This document shows positions 1 through 6,775 of a DNA stretch of 16,221 bases, piece by piece. The notes below the pieces were generated by a model. It did not search any database and was not told where the DNA came from. It was given only the letters and a program-made list of their open reading frames with translations. Numbering within the stretch: the stretch's first letter is position 1; the number at the start of each line of letters is the position of its first letter. The position numbers and the translations under genes were made by a program. The stretch is from Paranoxybacillus sp035645275 (GTDB taxonomy: Bacteria > Bacillota > Bacilli > Bacillales > Anoxybacillaceae), in the NCBI GenBank assembly GCA_035645275.1, contig DASQMX010000021.1, positions 1 through 16,221 on the forward strand, read 5' to 3'.

Positions 1-61
1 CCTCCAAGCATAACTCAACAGCTTGAATCTTGTATTCTTGATCAAATGTTCTCTTTTTCAT
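1..61 (-). CDS. IS3-family transposase OrfA, N-terminus only
   Basis: The minus-strand frame from the ATG at 59-61 reads MKKRTFDQEYKIQAVELCLE and leaves the window still open. This is the characteristic opening of IS3-family OrfA, the short DNA-binding protein whose helix-turn-helix contacts the IS ends and which is fused to OrfB by programmed frameshifting. A GAGGTG ribosome binding site lies about 8 bases upstream of the ATG. Only 20 residues are visible, so the helix-turn-helix, the leucine zipper and the frameshift site cannot be judged. The family call rests on this opening plus the flanking terminal repeat. Confidence 0.75.
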   Translation of the reverse strand, partial: MKKRTFDQEYKIQAVELCLE

Positions 62-141
62 GATTGGACACCTCGAACCTATTGTAATTAAGTTTATTAT
101 AATCTCCCTGTTCTCCGTGTCCAATTTTTAGACTAACATCA
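1..141 (-). mobile_element. IS3-family insertion sequence, upstream (left) end only
   Basis: Read on the minus strand from 141 inward the sequence starts TGATGTTAGTC, continues with an A-run and GGACAC, and then reaches an orfA start at 61. The other end of such an element, starting at 15655, reads TGGTACTATGTC, an A-run and GGACAC, then AACAG.GAG. The two match over most of the first 40 bases, as left and right inverted repeats of one IS type should. IS3-family ends normally begin with TG, which sets the boundary near 141. The body of the element lies outside the window to the left. No target duplication could be tested. Confidence 0.7.
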
Positions 142-237
142 CTATATTGCCTATACTTATTAGGTTTATATTCTCGTATATCGCTTATTTTTAGGGTAGC
201 CAAAAGGTAAAATATCAGATTGCGGAGTGAATAAACA

Positions 238-1110
238 GTGCGTAATGAAAAAGAAATGCTGAATTTAATAATAAACACTGCCAAAAATGACGAGCGAATA
301 CGTGCTGTACTAATGAATGGATCACGAGTAAACCCTAATGCTAAAAAAGATTTTTTTCAGGATTATGATATTGTATATATCGTTAATGATATAGAATCTT
401 TTACATCGGATCATAGTTGGGTAGATATATTTGGAGAGAGAATAATGATGCAAATGCCAGAAGATATGGTGCTCCCACCTGCCATTAACGATGGACGTTT
501 TATTTATCTTATGTGGTTAAAGGATGGGAATCGTATAGATCTTACCTTAATTCCTTTGGAGAAAATGAATGAATTGATTAAACCTGATAGCCTGAGTAAA
601 GTGCTTTTAGATAAAGACGGCATTATAAGGTCACTTCCACCTTCAAGTGATAAAGATTATCATATAAAAAGACCATCTGAAAAGGAATTTGTTGATAGTT
701 GTAATGAATTTTGGTGGATTTGTATGAATATAGCTAAAGGGCTTTGGCGTGAAGAACTGACATACACTATGTTTATGTATGAACAAATTAATCGGAACGT
801 GTTAATCCGAATGATGGAATGGTATATCGGCATTAAAACAAACTTTACAAAAAGTACCGGAAAACTTGGTAAGTATTTTGAAGATTTTCTTGAGAAAGAC
901 GAATGGAATGAATTTATTGCAACATATACAGATGCAAATTATGAAAACATATGGAAAGCACTCTTTAATATGTGTGATTTGTTTAGAAAAATAGCAATAA
1001 AAGTAGCCGATCATTTTGAATTTGAATACCCCTATGATGATGATAAAAATGTTACTGCACATCTAAAGCATATAAAAAATCTATCAAAGAATGCTAAAGA
1101 AATGTATTAG
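238..1110 (+). CDS. aadK: aminoglycoside 6-adenylyltransferase (ANT(6)/AadK type)
   Basis: The 290-residue product resembles the AadK/AadE family, soluble cytoplasmic enzymes that transfer AMP from ATP to the 6-hydroxyl of streptomycin. The nucleotidyltransferase signature is visible: GSR at residues 28-30, the metal-binding pair D42 and D44 in QDYDIVY, and a third acid, D101, in the strand RIDLTLI. Conserved family blocks follow: FGERIMMQ.PEDM at 65-77, LLDKDG near 123, and CNEFWWI near 155. Length fits the roughly 284-residue Bacillus subtilis AadK. The start is GTG at 238, preceded by GGAG at 224-227 with 10 bases between. No clear terminator follows. The gene begins about 97 bases from the end of an IS3 element, so it could have arrived with that element, although AadK-like genes are also intrinsic in Bacillus. 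Substrate range cannot be read from sequence. Confidence 0.9.
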   Translation: MRNEKEMLNLIINTAKNDERIRAVLMNGSRVNPNAKKDFFQDYDIVYIVNDIESFTSDHSWVDIFGERIMMQMPEDMVLPPAINDGRFIYLMWLKDGNRIDLTLIPLEKMNELIKPDSLSKVLLDKDGIIRSLPPSSDKDYHIKRPSEKEFVDSCNEFWWICMNIAKGLWREELTYTMFMYEQINRNVLIRMMEWYIGIKTNFTKSTGKLGKYFEDFLEKDEWNEFIATYTDANYENIWKALFNMCDLFRKIAIKVADHFEFEYPYDDDKNVTAHLKHIKNLSKNAKEMY

Positions 1111-1317
1111 TTATTAGAGCAGGCTTTGAATATCCTCTGTTTCCTCAACTCCCATGGAAGAACAGAATTTCTTCTATAATCTGTGGTGCCGTGAAACAAG
1201 GCATGGGAGGCTAACGGGCGCGATAATTGAAGAAGACATACAAAAAGATCAATTTCAGTCTTTTTATTATATGAACGTGTAGCAGAGCGGTATATGTTAC
1301 CATGAAGATGATTTACG
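1111..1317. other. intergenic, possible gene remnant
   Basis: No intact gene was found. A plus-strand frame near 1270-1310 reads LYERVAERYMLP and then meets stops, which looks like decayed coding sequence but could not be assigned to a family. No terminator hairpin with a T-run follows aadK here. Confidence 0.35.
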
Positions 1318-1488
1318 CTAGAAGGATTTAAAAAAAGCGTTCAGCAGAATAAATAAAACAACGATAGCAACAACAACAAACACTTCTTTTTTACTGGTAT
1401 TTTCATTTTCTCTATTTTGCTGTTTTATCTTTCTGTATTTCCTTTGTATCTGTTTTTGGACCTGTTTCTTTTTATCATCTAATTTCAT
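1318..1488 (-). CDS. putative small single-pass membrane protein, 56 aa
   Basis: A minus-strand frame from ATG (1486-1488) to TAG (1318-1320) encodes 56 residues. Residues 1-34 are strongly basic and hydrophilic, beginning MKLDDKKKQVQKQIQRKYRK, and predicted to be helical. Residues about 36-51 form one hydrophobic segment (VFVVVAIVVLFILLNAFF), followed by a short KSF tail. An AAGGGG sequence lies 11 bases before the ATG, a rather long spacing. The clean charged-then-hydrophobic layout is unlikely in random antisense sequence, and no long gene covers it. I do not recognise the family. It lies among decayed genes, so it may be a remnant rather than an expressed gene. Confidence 0.45.
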   Translation of the reverse strand: MKLDDKKKQVQKQIQRKYRKIKQQNRENENTSKKEVFVVVAIVVLFILLNAFFKSF

Positions 1489-1631
1489 TTTATCCGAAAC
1501 CCCTTAAATAGTAAAATATTACCAAATTAATTATTACACAATCCGACTATTACATGCAATAGAAGAGTACCGGCTTGTTCAACTATCCTGAAAATTAATA
1601 TTTTCATCCTTCTGATAGTGCCGCTATCATT

Positions 1632-1791
1632 ATGTCTAAATAAAAGACTGCAAGTGATCACAGGAGACGGCCAAGGAATTAAGAAAGGTATTGCGAAACG
1701 ACTAACAGTTACGGATTTGCAAGTAGTTCTAAGTGATATAAATGAAGTTTACAGACTTCTAGTAAAACCCGTTAATTTATATAACTTTTGA
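1632..1791 (+). pseudogene. N-terminal fragment of a short-chain dehydrogenase/reductase, frameshifted
   Basis: From GTG at 1654 the plus frame reads VITGDGQGIKKGIAKRL, then VVLSDINEV, before running into unrelated residues and a TGA at 1789-1791. This is the Rossmann nucleotide-binding opening of the SDR family: the TGxxxGxG loop followed by the second beta strand ending in an acidic residue. The natural start appears to be ATG at 1632 (MSK), which is in a different frame and soon meets TAA, so at least one indel separates start and body. The glycine usual after QGI is lysine here. Only about 35 of some 250 residues remain, so the gene is dead. The wording resembles acetoin/butanediol dehydrogenases, but the substrate cannot be assigned. 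Confidence 0.7.
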
Positions 1792-1853
1792 CCTATCAAT
1801 CAAATCATTAAAAAATCAGACTAAAGAATCTATTTTGTGGGACATGTTTATCA

Positions 1854-1859
1854 TATAAT
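1854..1859 (+). promoter_or_regulatory. possible -10 element upstream of the serine protease
   Basis: TATAAT stands 83 bases before the protease start. No good -35 hexamer lies 16-18 bases upstream, where the sequence is TATTTTG, so the promoter may be weak or dependent on an activator. Confidence 0.3.
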
Positions 1860-1941
1860 TTACAGAAAGTTCAGATTATTTATTTAGTTATTAGTGGAGT
1901 TGTACCTGTTTTAGCCATTTCATTTTATAGGAGGGATTAGT

Positions 1942-2916
1942 ATGGAAAATACTATTCGCTTGATTCCATTTAAGGTTGAAGAAAAGCTTGAGAATGTAAA
2001 GGAAATCCCTGAAGGCGTCCATATGGTACAAGCACCTGAGATTTGGAAAGAAGGTATAAAAGGTAAAGACATTGTGATTGCTGTCATTGACACGGGATGT
2101 GATAGAAACCATCCTGATTTAAAAGATAGAATTATTGGCGGCAGAAACTTCACCACAGATGATAATGGTGATATTGATAATTATTCAGATTATAACGGTC
2201 ACGGAACACATGTGGCTGGAACGATTGCCGCAACAGAAAATGATCGAGGTGTAGTCGGTGTTGCCCCTGAAGCAAAACTATTAATTTTAAAAGTGTTGGC
2301 GAATGATCCAAACAATCCGGGATCAGCAACTGGTAAATATGAATGGATTGTAAATGCCATTCACTACGCTGTAGATCAAAAAGTAGATATTATCTCCATG
2401 TCATTAGGCGGTCCTTCCGACGTGCCGGAATTACATCAAGCCGTTAAAAGAGCTGTTGAAAACAATATTTTAGTTGTATGTGCAGCAGGAAATGAAGGAG
2501 ACGGAAACGAAAGAACAGAAGAACTTTCTTATCCAGGAGCCTACAATGAAGTTATTTCAGTTGGAGCCGTCAGCCTCGATGGTCAAATATCTCGATTTAC
2601 CAATTCCAATAAGGAAATTGATGTTGTTGCACCAGGGGAAAAAATTCTTTCTACCATTCCCGGAGGAAAATTCGCTGTTTTTAGTGGTACATCGATGGCA
2701 ACTCCTCATGTTTCGGGGGCTTTGGCTTTAATCAAGCAATTATCTGAAAAAGAATTTGGCCGAAAGCTTACAGAACCTGAGCTCTATGCTCAATTAATTA
2801 AACGGACAATGCCGCTGGGCTTTCCGAAAGCATTGGAAGGAAACGGGATTGTTTACTTAACGGCACCGAATCATTTAAGTAAACGTTATAAAAAACCACA
2901 AGTCTCAAGCACGTAA
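1942..2916 (+). CDS. ispA: intracellular subtilisin-like serine protease (ISP, S8 family)
   Basis: The 324-residue product matches the major intracellular serine protease of Bacillus (about 319 residues), which degrades cytoplasmic proteins late in growth and at sporulation onset. There is no signal peptide. The catalytic triad is complete: D50 in VIDTGCD, H87 in NGHGTHVAGT and S251 in SGTSMATPH, with oxyanion-hole N184 in AAGNEG. Residues 7-10 are LIPF, the LIPY/F motif of the short N-terminal extension that blocks the active site of intracellular subtilisins until it is cut off. The block DIISMSLGGPSDVPEL at 149-164 is typical of the family. The start at 1942 is fixed by AGGAGGG at 1929-1935 with 6 bases between. 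Downstream, GTCTCAA near 2902 can pair with TTGAGAC near 2935, enclosing a smaller hairpin, but there is no T-run, so terminator function is uncertain. Confidence 0.95.
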   Translation: MENTIRLIPFKVEEKLENVKEIPEGVHMVQAPEIWKEGIKGKDIVIAVIDTGCDRNHPDLKDRIIGGRNFTTDDNGDIDNYSDYNGHGTHVAGTIAATENDRGVVGVAPEAKLLILKVLANDPNNPGSATGKYEWIVNAIHYAVDQKVDIISMSLGGPSDVPELHQAVKRAVENNILVVCAAGNEGDGNERTEELSYPGAYNEVISVGAVSLDGQISRFTNSNKEIDVVAPGEKILSTIPGGKFAVFSGTSMATPHVSGALALIKQLSEKEFGRKLTEPELYAQLIKRTMPLGFPKALEGNGIVYLTAPNHLSKRYKKPQVSST

Positions 2917-3320
2917 AATGGACTGATCCACTTATTTGAGACATAGAAAGTCTGTTTCCTGAAATTAACATTAAATTTGCTTGGATTCCAATTTGATAAT
3001 AATAATGGATATAATTTTGAGTCATTTGTTTTACAATAGAGTTAGTGAAATATTGTTTTTCTTGTGAATAGAATATTTCCGCATTGACTACGTTTACTTT
3101 GATAGCAAAAAGCATTATTCACATAAATGGACGGATTTTGAGAAGTGGACGAGTCAAGTAAAATAGTTACTTAACCATATTTTTTTATTATAGCTTTTGC
3201 TTCAAAAATTGGACTGTGGCTGCGCTTGTTGGTACAGGTATAGGGAGGATTTTCAGAAAATTAAGAAGGGAACGGGCTGTAGCAGAAGAACAGGTTGATC
3301 TGTAAGCTTCGAAGTTAATT
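2917..3320. other. intergenic with a possible C-terminal gene fragment
   Basis: No intact gene is present. A plus frame at about 3210-3305 reads WTVAALVGTGIGRIFRKL, then a charged tail ending EEQVDL before TAA at 3303. A hydrophobic segment followed by a basic and then an acidic tail resembles the C-terminus of a small membrane protein. No start or ribosome site was found upstream, where TAA at 3159-3161 closes the frame, and I do not recognise the family. It is probably debris. Confidence 0.3.
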
Positions 3321-3370
3321 ATATAAAAAGGGTTAGTCCCTCATCACGTTAATTGATGGGGACTGACCTA
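3321..3370 (-). terminator. hairpin with a U-run on the minus strand
   Basis: GGTTAGTCCC-T-CATCA (3331-3346) pairs with TGATGGGGACTGACC (3354-3369) over about 15 bp, with one bulged T and one G-T pair. On the minus strand the hairpin is followed by CTTTTTAT, the layout of a Rho-independent terminator. On the plus strand no T-run follows. It lies beyond another terminator of the atoE unit and may catch read-through or be left from a lost gene. Confidence 0.55.
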
Positions 3371-3445
3371 TGCTTATCAGCCGAACGCTGGCAGATTGCT
3401 TTGTCGGTAAAGGTATTGCTCTTCAGCATGGAAGGGTGAATGAAA

Positions 3446-3478
3446 TTCAAAAAGGCCCCTGTTAATACAGAGACCTTT
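3446..3478 (-). terminator. Rho-independent terminator of the atoE gene
   Basis: On the minus strand AAAGGTCTCTGT (3478-3467), loop ATTA, and ACAGGGGCCTTT (3462-3451) form a 12-bp stem with two G-T pairs, followed directly by a run of T. It begins 15 bases past the atoE stop codon. Confidence 0.85.
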
Positions 3479-3492
3479 CCTTCAATTTCAAC

Positions 3493-4821
3493 CTACACTA
3501 AGAAATAAAAGACTCCGGAAATAAAGAAACCGGTAATGAGCATTATAATCAATCCAAAGCCCATGATGTCCTTAGCTTGCAACCCTGCAATGGCTAATGC
3601 TGGAAGTGCAAAGAACGGTTGAATCATGTTTGTCCAAGCATCTCCCCACGCAACAGCCATCGCTGTCTTTGATAAAGATAAACCTAAATTTTGTGCAGCC
3701 TCCAACATAACAGGGCCTTGGACCGCCCACTGCCCGCCGCCTGAAGGAACGAAAAAGTTAACAAGACCTGCACTCCACAACGTTAATAAGTAAAATGTGT
3801 TTTCATTTGCGATGGATATGAACGCATTAGATAGAACTCCAGCCAATTCAGATGACGAAACAATACCCATTAGCCCTGCATAAAAAGGAAACTGAATAAT
3901 AATTCCGCTTGCGTTTTTAACAGAACTTGTTACTGCATCCAAAAATTGTTTTGGTGTTTTATGCAATATAATTCCGATAAAGAGGAATAGAAAGTTAATA
4001 ATATCAAGATTAATAACTAACCCGTTTTTCACAAAATAATATACTACAAATGAAAGGCCTAACAAACCAATAAGCAAAGATAACAACTTACTGTTTTCCA
4101 GACGATCAGCTGGTGTCATTTCAGTTTGAACTGCCGTCGCTGCCTGTATATGCTCCGCTTCATCTAATAAAGAGCGATCTATCACAAATGTCTGCTCTTT
4201 TGGAGGCATCATAAGTCTATTTATTATCGGCATTAAGATAAAAAGCCCAATGACAAGGATTAAGTTATATGTAGAAAAAAGAGTTTCACTTGTTGGAACA
4301 ACCCCTATAAGCTTTTCCGCAAAGTGACCGGGAGTCGCAATGGTTAAAGCGACTGATCCAGAAAGCCCTCCTGCCCAAACAATAAATCCGCTATAGGCGC
4401 TGAATATTAACAATCGATAGTCGACACCCTCTACTTTTTTTGCTAGTTCTCTTGCAAACAGTGCTCCAATAATTAAACCGAATCCCCAGTTAATCCAGCT
4501 TGCAAGCAGAGATATTAAGGTAACAAGAATAATGGCTTGACCAGGTGACTTTGGTACTTTGGCTAAGTTCCCCAACAATTTTTTAAAAAATGGACTGCTT
4601 GCCATGACATGTCCTGTTACAAGAATAAAAACCATTTGCATAGAGAAGGTTAATAAACTCCAGAAACCGCTACCCCAATATTCGAGAATTTGATAAGGTG
4701 TGCTATCCGTAAAAACAATCGCAAGGCCGCACACGAAAAAGGTAAGCAAAATAACTAATAAAAACGGGTCAGGCATATACCTTTGCATCAATTTGTTCGA
4801 CAATGAAATCAATAGCTTCAT
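3493..4821 (-). CDS. atoE: short-chain fatty acid transporter, AtoE family
   Basis: The 442-residue protein is very hydrophobic with some twelve membrane-spanning segments and matches the AtoE short-chain fatty acid transporter family in length (E. coli AtoE is about 440). Recognisable stretches are RYMPDPFLLVILLTF at 14-28, WINWGFGLIIGALFARELA near 109-127, and VNFFVPSGGGQWAVQGP near 360-376. The family is thought to carry acetoacetate or butyrate-like acids across the cytoplasmic membrane, and direction and substrate here are inferred. A hydrophilic loop lies near 205-245. The start is set by GGGGAG (4828-4833, minus) 6 bases before ATG. Unlike the E. coli ato operon, no acetoacetyl-CoA transferase or thiolase gene is adjacent, so it is a stand-alone gene with its own terminator. 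Upstream, 4876-4897 holds an AT-rich imperfect palindrome (AATATT-agc-AATATT core) that could be an operator. Confidence 0.88.
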   Translation of the reverse strand: MKLLISLSNKLMQRYMPDPFLLVILLTFFVCGLAIVFTDSTPYQILEYWGSGFWSLLTFSMQMVFILVTGHVMASSPFFKKLLGNLAKVPKSPGQAIILVTLISLLASWINWGFGLIIGALFARELAKKVEGVDYRLLIFSAYSGFIVWAGGLSGSVALTIATPGHFAEKLIGVVPTSETLFSTYNLILVIGLFILMPIINRLMMPPKEQTFVIDRSLLDEAEHIQAATAVQTEMTPADRLENSKLLSLLIGLLGLSFVVYYFVKNGLVINLDIINFLFLFIGIILHKTPKQFLDAVTSSVKNASGIIIQFPFYAGLMGIVSSSELAGVLSNAFISIANENTFYLLTLWSAGLVNFFVPSGGGQWAVQGPVMLEAAQNLGLSLSKTAMAVAWGDAWTNMIQPFFALPALAIAGLQAKDIMGFGLIIMLITGFFISGVFYFLV

Positions 4822-4833
4822 ATCATACTCCCC

Positions 4834-5219
4834 ACCATGTTGTTGTAAGACCGTGTTAAATAAGTTATTTCCTTTTTAATATTAGCAATATTATTAATTC
4901 TTTTGGTTTTTACAAAACCCTTTATGATTTTTCTGACAATTTATTGCATGTTTCAACAAACACCCTTAACGTGAGTTAGTAGATAGATGATGCTTCAAAT
5001 AAAAAGAAGAGTACGTCCCTCAATTTGGTACCTCTACAAACGATAAATGCTTATGATCCGCTTACTGTTGATTCATTTTTTCGGAACCATTCAAAAAATG
5101 CTGATTGGGAGTAACTGATTCCACTAGAAAAGTAAAATATCAAAAAATATGTAAATTATTATTTAAAACATAACATTGTACTTTATGATGTACTGAACAG
5201 AAAAACTTCGTACGGTTTA
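4834..5219. other. intergenic, upstream of atoE
   Basis: It contains the AT-rich palindrome at 4876-4897 in the atoE leader. A minus frame around 5100-5040 reads SQSAFFEWFRKNESTVSGS before a stop; it looks like a protein tail but was not identified. No convincing sigma-54 or sigma-A promoter for atoE was found. Confidence 0.4.
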
Positions 5220-5308
5220 TGCACTAGGGGGCTTAAATGGGGTGAGAAGGAATGATCTCATCCGACTCTCAATACCCGTTCTGGTTAATACCAGCGTGGG
5301 GAAGTGCA
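5220..5308 (+). ncRNA. TPP (thiamine pyrophosphate) riboswitch, orphan and probably defective
   Basis: The outer helix P1 is visible as TGCACT (5220-5225) pairing with AGTGCA (5303-5308). Inside are the conserved AGGGG segment, TGAGA at 5243-5247 (the CUGAGA box, first base changed), ACCC at 5274-5277, and the 3' signature GGTTAATACCAGCG followed by GGGGAAGTG at 5283-5306. This order and wording belong to the THI-element that senses thiamine pyrophosphate and normally controls thiamine synthesis or transport genes. Between ACCC and CTGG the usual stretch of the GAACCTGA type is missing, so the J2-4/P4 part of the pyrophosphate pocket appears deleted. No thiamine gene follows; unrelated or broken sequence starts within a few bases. 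I read it as the remains of a lost thiamine operon. Confidence 0.8.
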
Positions 5309-5319
5309 GGTGAGGAATA

Positions 5320-5336
5320 TGATGTTAGTCTAAAAA
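5320..5336 (+). repeat. 17-bp copy of the IS3-type terminus (possible IS scar)
   Basis: TGATGTTAGTCTAAAAA is identical to the outermost 17 bases of the IS end at 141-125 (minus). The match starts exactly at the TG that marks the IS boundary and fades after the A-run. It lies 11 bases past the TPP riboswitch, where a controlled gene would be expected. A chance match is possible at this length in AT-rich DNA. Confidence 0.4.
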
Positions 5337-5790
5337 GTTGATTAATGAAGATGTTGTTGCACCGTTTCAAATAGCTGAAGAAATGCAAACAAAAATTAAT
5401 ATTTGGTTTTCGAACGGCTAATTTAGGTCATTATTTTTTAACTAAACTATGTTCTAAATAATCATCTAAAATAAAAGAAATATACAAATAATAAGGGGGT
5501 ATTACAAGTTTTGAGTTATATAAAGTTTTCTTATACTTTTTCCTACACTCTATTTTTGAATTAAGTTTGTTCTATGCCAATGATAATCTTTCAGGAAATC
5601 ATTTCATTTAACAGTGGTGTCTTTTTTGGTCTCAATGTTTGCAATGGGATTTCTTCTTGGTGTTTATTATTATGAGGGGTAACTCGGAGTAATTTGCTTG
5701 AGTAACGGGAATTGGAGTTAATAAGCGCTTCTGCTACTCCTTTTTTCACTAATGAGATAGATTGATGGAAGGTAAGAAGGATTTCAAATG
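5337..5790. other. intergenic with decayed coding pieces
   Basis: A plus frame from about 5344 reads INEDVVAPFQIAEEMQTKI and stops at about 5421. Near 5511 a TTG with AAGGGGG 11 bases upstream opens a short frame, MSYIKFSYTFSY, that stops early. In another frame 5581-5682 encodes a membrane-like segment (VVSFLVSMFAMGFLLGVYYY) ending at TAA 5680-5682. These may be fragments of one or more frameshifted genes, one a small membrane protein. None was identified. Confidence 0.35.
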
Positions 5791-5799
5791 CTTAATGAC

Positions 5800-5928
5800 A
5801 AACAAACCGCACTTTTTTCAAGAAGATGCACATGTTGAATCAGCGTTGGACCACGAGAATCAAGCCGTGATCGAATTTTGATTGTCTCCGACGGGAGCAC
5901 CCCAGCTTATCGTCAATTTCTTTGTCAT
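5800..5928 (-). pseudogene. katA: N-terminal fragment of a vegetative catalase (KatA type), frameshifted
   Basis: On the minus strand, ATG at 5926-5928 begins MTKKLTISWGAPVGDNQNSI, the hallmark opening of monofunctional haem catalases such as Bacillus KatA. After T-A, about 23 codons in, a one-base shift brings a TGA into frame, while the next frame continues RGPTLIQHVHLLEK, the next conserved catalase block. Similarity ends near 5805. The haem-binding and catalytic residues further along (His of the RVVHA region, distal Asn, proximal Tyr) are gone, so the gene cannot work. About 40 of some 480 codons remain. Confidence 0.85.
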
Positions 5929-6140
5929 ACGGAAATCATCTTGTAGTAGTTTAGTAGTTTATGTATTAATTAAATAATAATATTTATCAAACAATATTAA
6001 AAATTATTTTATAAATATTTTAAGTAGATAAATAAAATAATTTAAATAATATTGATGGTAAAAAAGTTGAGCAAATTACATATAATGTGCAGAGGATAGG
6101 GGGGGAGGGAAAAGTAAAAATCATATCGCTCAGGGGAATT
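5929..6140. other. AT-rich intergenic
   Basis: Bases 5950-6060 are almost pure A and T with many AATATT and TTTAAAT runs. No gene or clear promoter was found. Confidence 0.5.
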
Positions 6141-6178
6141 AATCAAAAGCCGTCCCCTATAGGGGACGGCTTTTGATT
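6141..6178 (-). terminator. perfect 17-bp terminator overlapping the flavoprotein stop codon
   Basis: AATCAAAAGCCGTCCCC (6141-6157) and its exact complement (6162-6178) enclose the loop TATA. The stop codon of the minus-strand flavoprotein gene (6177-6179) sits in the stem. The outer A/T arms give the minus transcript a GC-rich stem followed by TTTTGATT. The symmetry also allows termination of plus-strand transcripts. Confidence 0.88.
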
Positions 6179-6740
6179 ACGCCTTCAACACGTCATGGTC
6201 TACATAACGTTCGCCATTCAGCTCACTGATGATGTTAATGGCGACTTTTGCGCCATCGCCGGCAGTAATAATGGTATGCACGCTGACACCAGCGACGGTT
6301 CCGGCGGCCCAAATTCCATCGACATTCGTACGTCCGGAAGTGTCCACATCGATGACGGTTTTAATTCGCGGTTCTGTACCCGGTTTTGTTTTGACGCCGA
6401 TTTTTTCCGCGAGGTCTGTCGCTATACCTGTTGCCAAAATAACATGCTTTGTTTCAAACGTAGTGTTGTCTGTTTGGATGAGGAAACCTGTTTCTGCTTT
6501 TGTAATGTCGACCACTTGTGCGTTTACAAGTTCTGCTCCGAATTTAACTGCTTGTTTTTTTCCGGTTTCCACTAAATCCGGACCTGTTATTTCCATCACT
6601 CCATAATGGTTTTCTACCCAAGCCCGTTTTGTCATGCTTTTGTCGTTATCGATCAATACCGTTTTCTTTCCTGCTTTTGCCGTAAAAATAGCGGCACTTG
6701 CTCCCGCTGGACCAGCACCAATAATCGCTACATCATACAT
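6177..6740 (-). CDS. half-size FAD-binding oxidoreductase of the thioredoxin-reductase fold
   Basis: The 187-residue product contains both halves of a pyridine nucleotide-disulphide oxidoreductase FAD domain joined directly. The dinucleotide motif GAGPAG is at residues 8-13, the ATG motif at 103-105, and the C-terminal segment GIWAAGTVAG at 142-151. Thioredoxin reductases are about 310 residues because an NADPH domain with a CxxC pair is inserted between these halves; that domain and any CxxC are absent here. In the last motif the Asp that normally contacts the FAD ribityl chain (GD) is Thr (GT). FAD binding is likely, but the electron donor and substrate are unknown. Start ATG at 6738-6740 has AAAGGG about 9 bases upstream. 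The gene is visibly richer in G+C than its surroundings, which may indicate separate ancestry. Such short flavoproteins occur intact in Bacillaceae as far as I recall, so it is probably a genuine short type rather than a deletion. Confidence 0.75.
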   Translation of the reverse strand: MYDVAIIGAGPAGASAAIFTAKAGKKTVLIDNDKSMTKRAWVENHYGVMEITGPDLVETGKKQAVKFGAELVNAQVVDITKAETGFLIQTDNTTFETKHVILATGIATDLAEKIGVKTKPGTEPRIKTVIDVDTSGRTNVDGIWAAGTVAGVSVHTIITAGDGAKVAINIISELNGERYVDHDVLKA

Positions 6741-6775
6741 TGTTCTATACCCTTTTCTGAAAATTTTTACATTTA

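Noticed and set aside
42..284. 80-residue minus frame across the IS end
   Set aside because: It spans the IS boundary and the aadK start and has no recognisable domain or ribosome site.
2798..3115. 105-residue minus frame downstream of the protease
   Set aside because: It overlaps the end of the protease gene, has mixed composition and lacks a ribosome site.
3371..3475. Plus frame reading LISRTLADCFVGKGIALQHG
   Set aside because: It runs into the atoE terminator, has no start signal, and could not be linked to any family; probably chance or unidentifiable debris.
4931..4950. Possible sigma-54 promoter (TGACAATTTATTGCAT)
   Set aside because: The GG/GC spacing does not fit, and it lies on the strand opposite to atoE.
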